Shown here: positions 23,400-25,247 of the stretch, piece after piece
How positions within the stretch are numbered: position 1 is the first letter of the stretch
How the letters are laid out: each line of letters opens with the position of its first letter
NCBI GenBank assembly: GCA_958402495.1
Contig: CATXTS010000014.1
Span: 1-25,247, forward strand
Source: an uncultured Clostridiaceae bacterium
Lineage (GTDB): Bacteria; Bacillota; Clostridia; TANB77; CAG-508
Length of the DNA stretch: 25,247 nt
Direction: 5' to 3'
The notes under the pieces: model-generated
Told to the model about the DNA's origin: nothing
Database searches by the model: none
What the model saw: the letters and a program-made list of their open reading frames with translations, nothing else
Made by a program: the position numbers and the translations under genes

Positions 23400-25130
23400 C
23401 TATTTTGTAATTTCTTTTACAAAATTCATAACATCCATAATGTTAATTTTGCCATCTTTATTTAAATCTGCTGCTAGAGTTTCTATTGTATTTAATTTGC
23501 TAGCACCGACTACTGCTCTTTTTACTTTCATTAAATCCGTAATATTGATTCTTCCATCTCCAGATGGGTCTCCTCTAATGATGATGGTATATTGTGTATT
23601 TTGCGTTTTTAAAATATCTCCATTTTTTAAAATTTCTTCATCTTTTAGAATCTGGTCGTTTCTGATAATATACGCTTTTCCTAATCCTGTGTTTTGGATA
23701 CAAGTTTTACTGTTTGTTCCTACCTTTACATCTTTTATATAACCATTTTCTATCGGATAACTAGATGGATGATTATCTGGTTTCTCTTCATCATTTGTAT
23801 TGTCATTGTTTTCATTGGTAATAGTATTTTCTATTTGGTTTTCTTCTGGTTCTTCAACATCTGGTTTTTCCTCTTCTTTTTCTCTTGTAATGCTAAGTGT
23901 TATATAGGTATTTTCCTTATCTTGCATTCTAAAAATTAAATCTTCTTTTTCCAAATCTTTTAAATCTACAATCAGAAAATCCATTTTGTCAGATACTGTA
24001 TAGGCAATGTTATTATCCATTTTGTATGCTACGTCTTTTGCATAGATTTTACTATGACTATCTTTTAGTTTTTGAAATAGACTAGTTAAATTAATTTGTA
24101 TTTTTTCGGTATCTATTTCTTTCGTAACAACAACATAGGCACTTTGGTTGTAAATCGTTACTTTTGTTAAATTTTCTAGAGTCTCTATTGGATTTACATC
24201 AATGATATGATTGTTGTCTAAATATAAGTATTTTAATTCTGTGCAGTCAGATAGTTTTGTGATATCTGCTAGTTCATTTTTGTTTAGATTTAAATTATAT
24301 AATTTTGATAAGTTACCAATGGTATCTATGTTTTGAATTTGGTTGTTACTAGCACTTAAAACTTCTAAGTTAGGCATTTTCTCTATTCCATTTAATTTAG
24401 TTAACTGGTTATAGTTTACATTTAATTTGATTAAATTCATTTGATTACTTATTTGGCTAATATCTTTAATTTGGTTTCTACTAAGGTCTATATTGGTTAA
24501 TGTAGCAATGGCAAATATATTGTTCGCATCTTCTATTTTGTTTCCTGCTATAGATATCTCTACTAATTTTTTCAAATTTTGAATGCCTGCTATATTCGTA
24601 ATTTGATTATTATCCATGTATAGATACTTTAAATTCGTTAAGTTCGTAATTGGTTCTATATTGGTTATTTGGTTGTTTCCAAAATTTATATTTTGTAGAT
24701 TTTTTAAATTTTGTATGGGTGCTAAGTCTGTAATTTGATTATCACTGGCACTTATTTTTGTTAAACTACTAAATTTAGAAAGAAGGCTTATTTCTGTAAT
24801 CTGGTTCCAGTCTAAATATATCCATTCTATTGCTTTATCCGCAAATAATTCTAGTCCTGCTAGATTCCTAATATTTTTTCCAGCTAGATTTAGTTGTTTT
24901 CCACTTGGCAGACTATCTGCTGTGATGGCATCTATATCAGATAAAAGTATGTTTTGTTTATCTGGTTTGTTTTCTACTTTTCTTATGATTTCTAATATGG
25001 CATTTTTTAAGTTTTCATCTTGAAATTGATTAGTAACATCTTTGTCTTCTGCTGCTAAACTACTTATTGGAATCCATAAGCAAAATAAGATAAGAAAACT
25101 GATAAATATAGCTATTTTTTTCTTTTGCAT
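23400..25130 (-). CDS. Secreted leucine-rich-repeat protein with C-terminal dockerin
   Basis: A 576-residue secreted protein. A signal peptide covers about residues 1-28 (hydrophobic IAIFISFLILF, ending SLAA). About eleven internalin-like repeats of 21-22 residues (pattern LxxLxxNQIxxI) run from ~80 to ~325, after a helical cap. A strand-rich linker domain (~330-415) precedes an acidic, disordered stretch (~417-458, Glu/Asn/Pro-rich). A small domain (~465-520) leads into a type I dockerin at ~520-576 with two calcium loops, DPSGDGRINITD and DLNKDGKINIMD, having Asp/Asn/Ser at the expected ligand positions. There is no wall anchor of its own. I start at the ATG at 25130; the preceding TTG is unlikely. 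AAGGGA is about ten bases upstream. LRRs usually bind proteins or glycans, so this is a probable adhesin or receptor displayed by the adjacent cohesin. Confidence 0.93.
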   Translation of the reverse strand: MQKKKIAIFISFLILFCLWIPISSLAAEDKDVTNQFQDENLKNAILEIIRKVENKPDKQNILLSDIDAITADSLPSGKQLNLAGKNIRNLAGLELFADKAIEWIYLDWNQITEISLLSKFSSLTKISASDNQITDLAPIQNLKNLQNINFGNNQITNIEPITNLTNLKYLYMDNNQITNIAGIQNLKKLVEISIAGNKIEDANNIFAIATLTNIDLSRNQIKDISQISNQMNLIKLNVNYNQLTKLNGIEKMPNLEVLSASNNQIQNIDTIGNLSKLYNLNLNKNELADITKLSDCTELKYLYLDNNHIIDVNPIETLENLTKVTIYNQSAYVVVTKEIDTEKIQINLTSLFQKLKDSHSKIYAKDVAYKMDNNIAYTVSDKMDFLIVDLKDLEKEDLIFRMQDKENTYITLSITREKEEEKPDVEEPEENQIENTITNENNDNTNDEEKPDNHPSSYPIENGYIKDVKVGTNSKTCIQNTGLGKAYIIRNDQILKDEEILKNGDILKTQNTQYTIIIRGDPSGDGRINITDLMKVKRAVVGASKLNTIETLAADLNKDGKINIMDVMNFVKEITK

Positions 25131-25168
25131 CAAAAAAGTTCCCTTCTATATACTATTTCTTCATTGAA

Positions 25169-25197
25169 ATCATATATATTATGGAACTTTTTGTCAA
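25169..25197 (-). promoter_or_regulatory. Promoter of the LRR-dockerin/cohesin operon
   Basis: On the minus strand a perfect TTGACA (25197-25192), a 17-base spacer and TATGAT (25174-25169) lie about 40 bases before the start at 25130. Near-consensus. Confidence 0.85.
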
Positions 25198-25200
25198 GAT

Positions 25201-25219
25201 ATGTTACAAAAATGTCATG
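25201..25219. promoter_or_regulatory. Candidate operator-like motif next to the -35
   Basis: ATGTTACAAAAATGTCATG directly upstream of the -35 shares ATGTTACAAAA(A)TGT with 18339-18354 ahead of the polysaccharide operon. It is partly palindromic (ACA-AAAA-TGT). Regulatory use is a guess. Confidence 0.25.
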
Positions 25220-25247
25220 AGAATGTTATGTGGTGGTAATATTCCCC

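Noticed and set aside
23694..23939. Very hydrophobic plus-strand frame resembling a membrane protein
   Set aside because: It is the complement of the acidic Glu/Asn-rich linker of the LRR protein, which explains the Phe/Ile/Val content.
24150..24880. Tandem DNA repeats
   Set aside because: The periodicity of about 66 bases (AATTTGATTATT-type strings) is the coding signature of the leucine-rich repeats, not a separate element.
1..25247. CRISPR array, tRNA, rRNA, transposase or integrase genes
   Set aside because: I looked on both strands and found no regularly spaced repeats, no cloverleaf-type or rRNA-like sequence and no recombinase motifs.
1..25247. Alternative genetic code suggested by low GC
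   Set aside because: TGA closes the PAPS-reductase-like gene in a normal position, and no in-frame TGA is needed to complete any other protein.

Overview
This is an AT-rich window with every supported gene on the minus strand, so transcription runs from right (25247) to left (1). Low GC, AGGAGG-type ribosome binding sites, sigma-A-type promoters, a split CpsC/CpsD tyrosine kinase pair, an LCP (LytR-CpsA-Psr) protein, an LPXTG-like cell-wall anchor and a cohesin/dockerin pair all point to a Gram-positive, probably anaerobic Firmicute (Clostridia-like, gut type). TGA, TAA and TAG all act as stops, so the standard bacterial code fits. I cannot name the species.

Layout in transcription order. 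(A) 25197-22586: a promoter, a secreted leucine-rich-repeat protein ending in a dockerin, a wall-anchored protein with one cohesin-like domain, then a terminator. (B) 22538-19984: a promoter, then cpsC (chain-length/adaptor), cpsD (BY-kinase) and cpsB (PHP tyrosine phosphatase). (C) 19972-18355: a promoter, a small three-helix membrane protein, an LCP ligase and a strong terminator. (D) 18282-7548: a long exopolysaccharide operon with initiating sugar transferase, DUF1972 glycosyltransferase, GT4, Wzy-like polymerase, GT2, a frameshifted GT4, Wzx-like flippase, polysaccharide pyruvyl transferase and an FrhB-like iron-sulfur protein, closed by a hairpin. (E) 7490-4733: a promoter, a CmpB-like membrane protein and a DnaB-family ATPase, ending in a REP-like palindrome. 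(F) 4585-3824: an archaeal-type peroxiredoxin. (G) 3784-1696: a promoter, a GT2 glycosyltransferase and a divergent PP2C-like phosphatase, then two tandem hairpins. (H) 1508-1: an extended -10 promoter, an IbrA-like PAPS-reductase-family protein (DUF3440) and the start of a further gene cut by the window edge.

Blocks B, C and D together form a Wzx/Wzy-dependent surface polysaccharide system. The sugar transferase loads undecaprenyl phosphate, the glycosyltransferases extend the repeat unit, the pyruvyl transferase may decorate it, Wzx flips it, Wzy polymerises it, CpsB/C/D control polymerisation, and LCP attaches the product to the wall. Block A lies directly beside it and looks like a compact surface-display pair: a sortase-anchored cohesin and an LRR protein carrying a dockerin. 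That pair is the most interesting unit here. The second notable point is a single-base frame break exactly in the catalytic EX7E motif of one GT4 enzyme. No plus-strand gene, tRNA, rRNA, CRISPR array or transposase gene was found.
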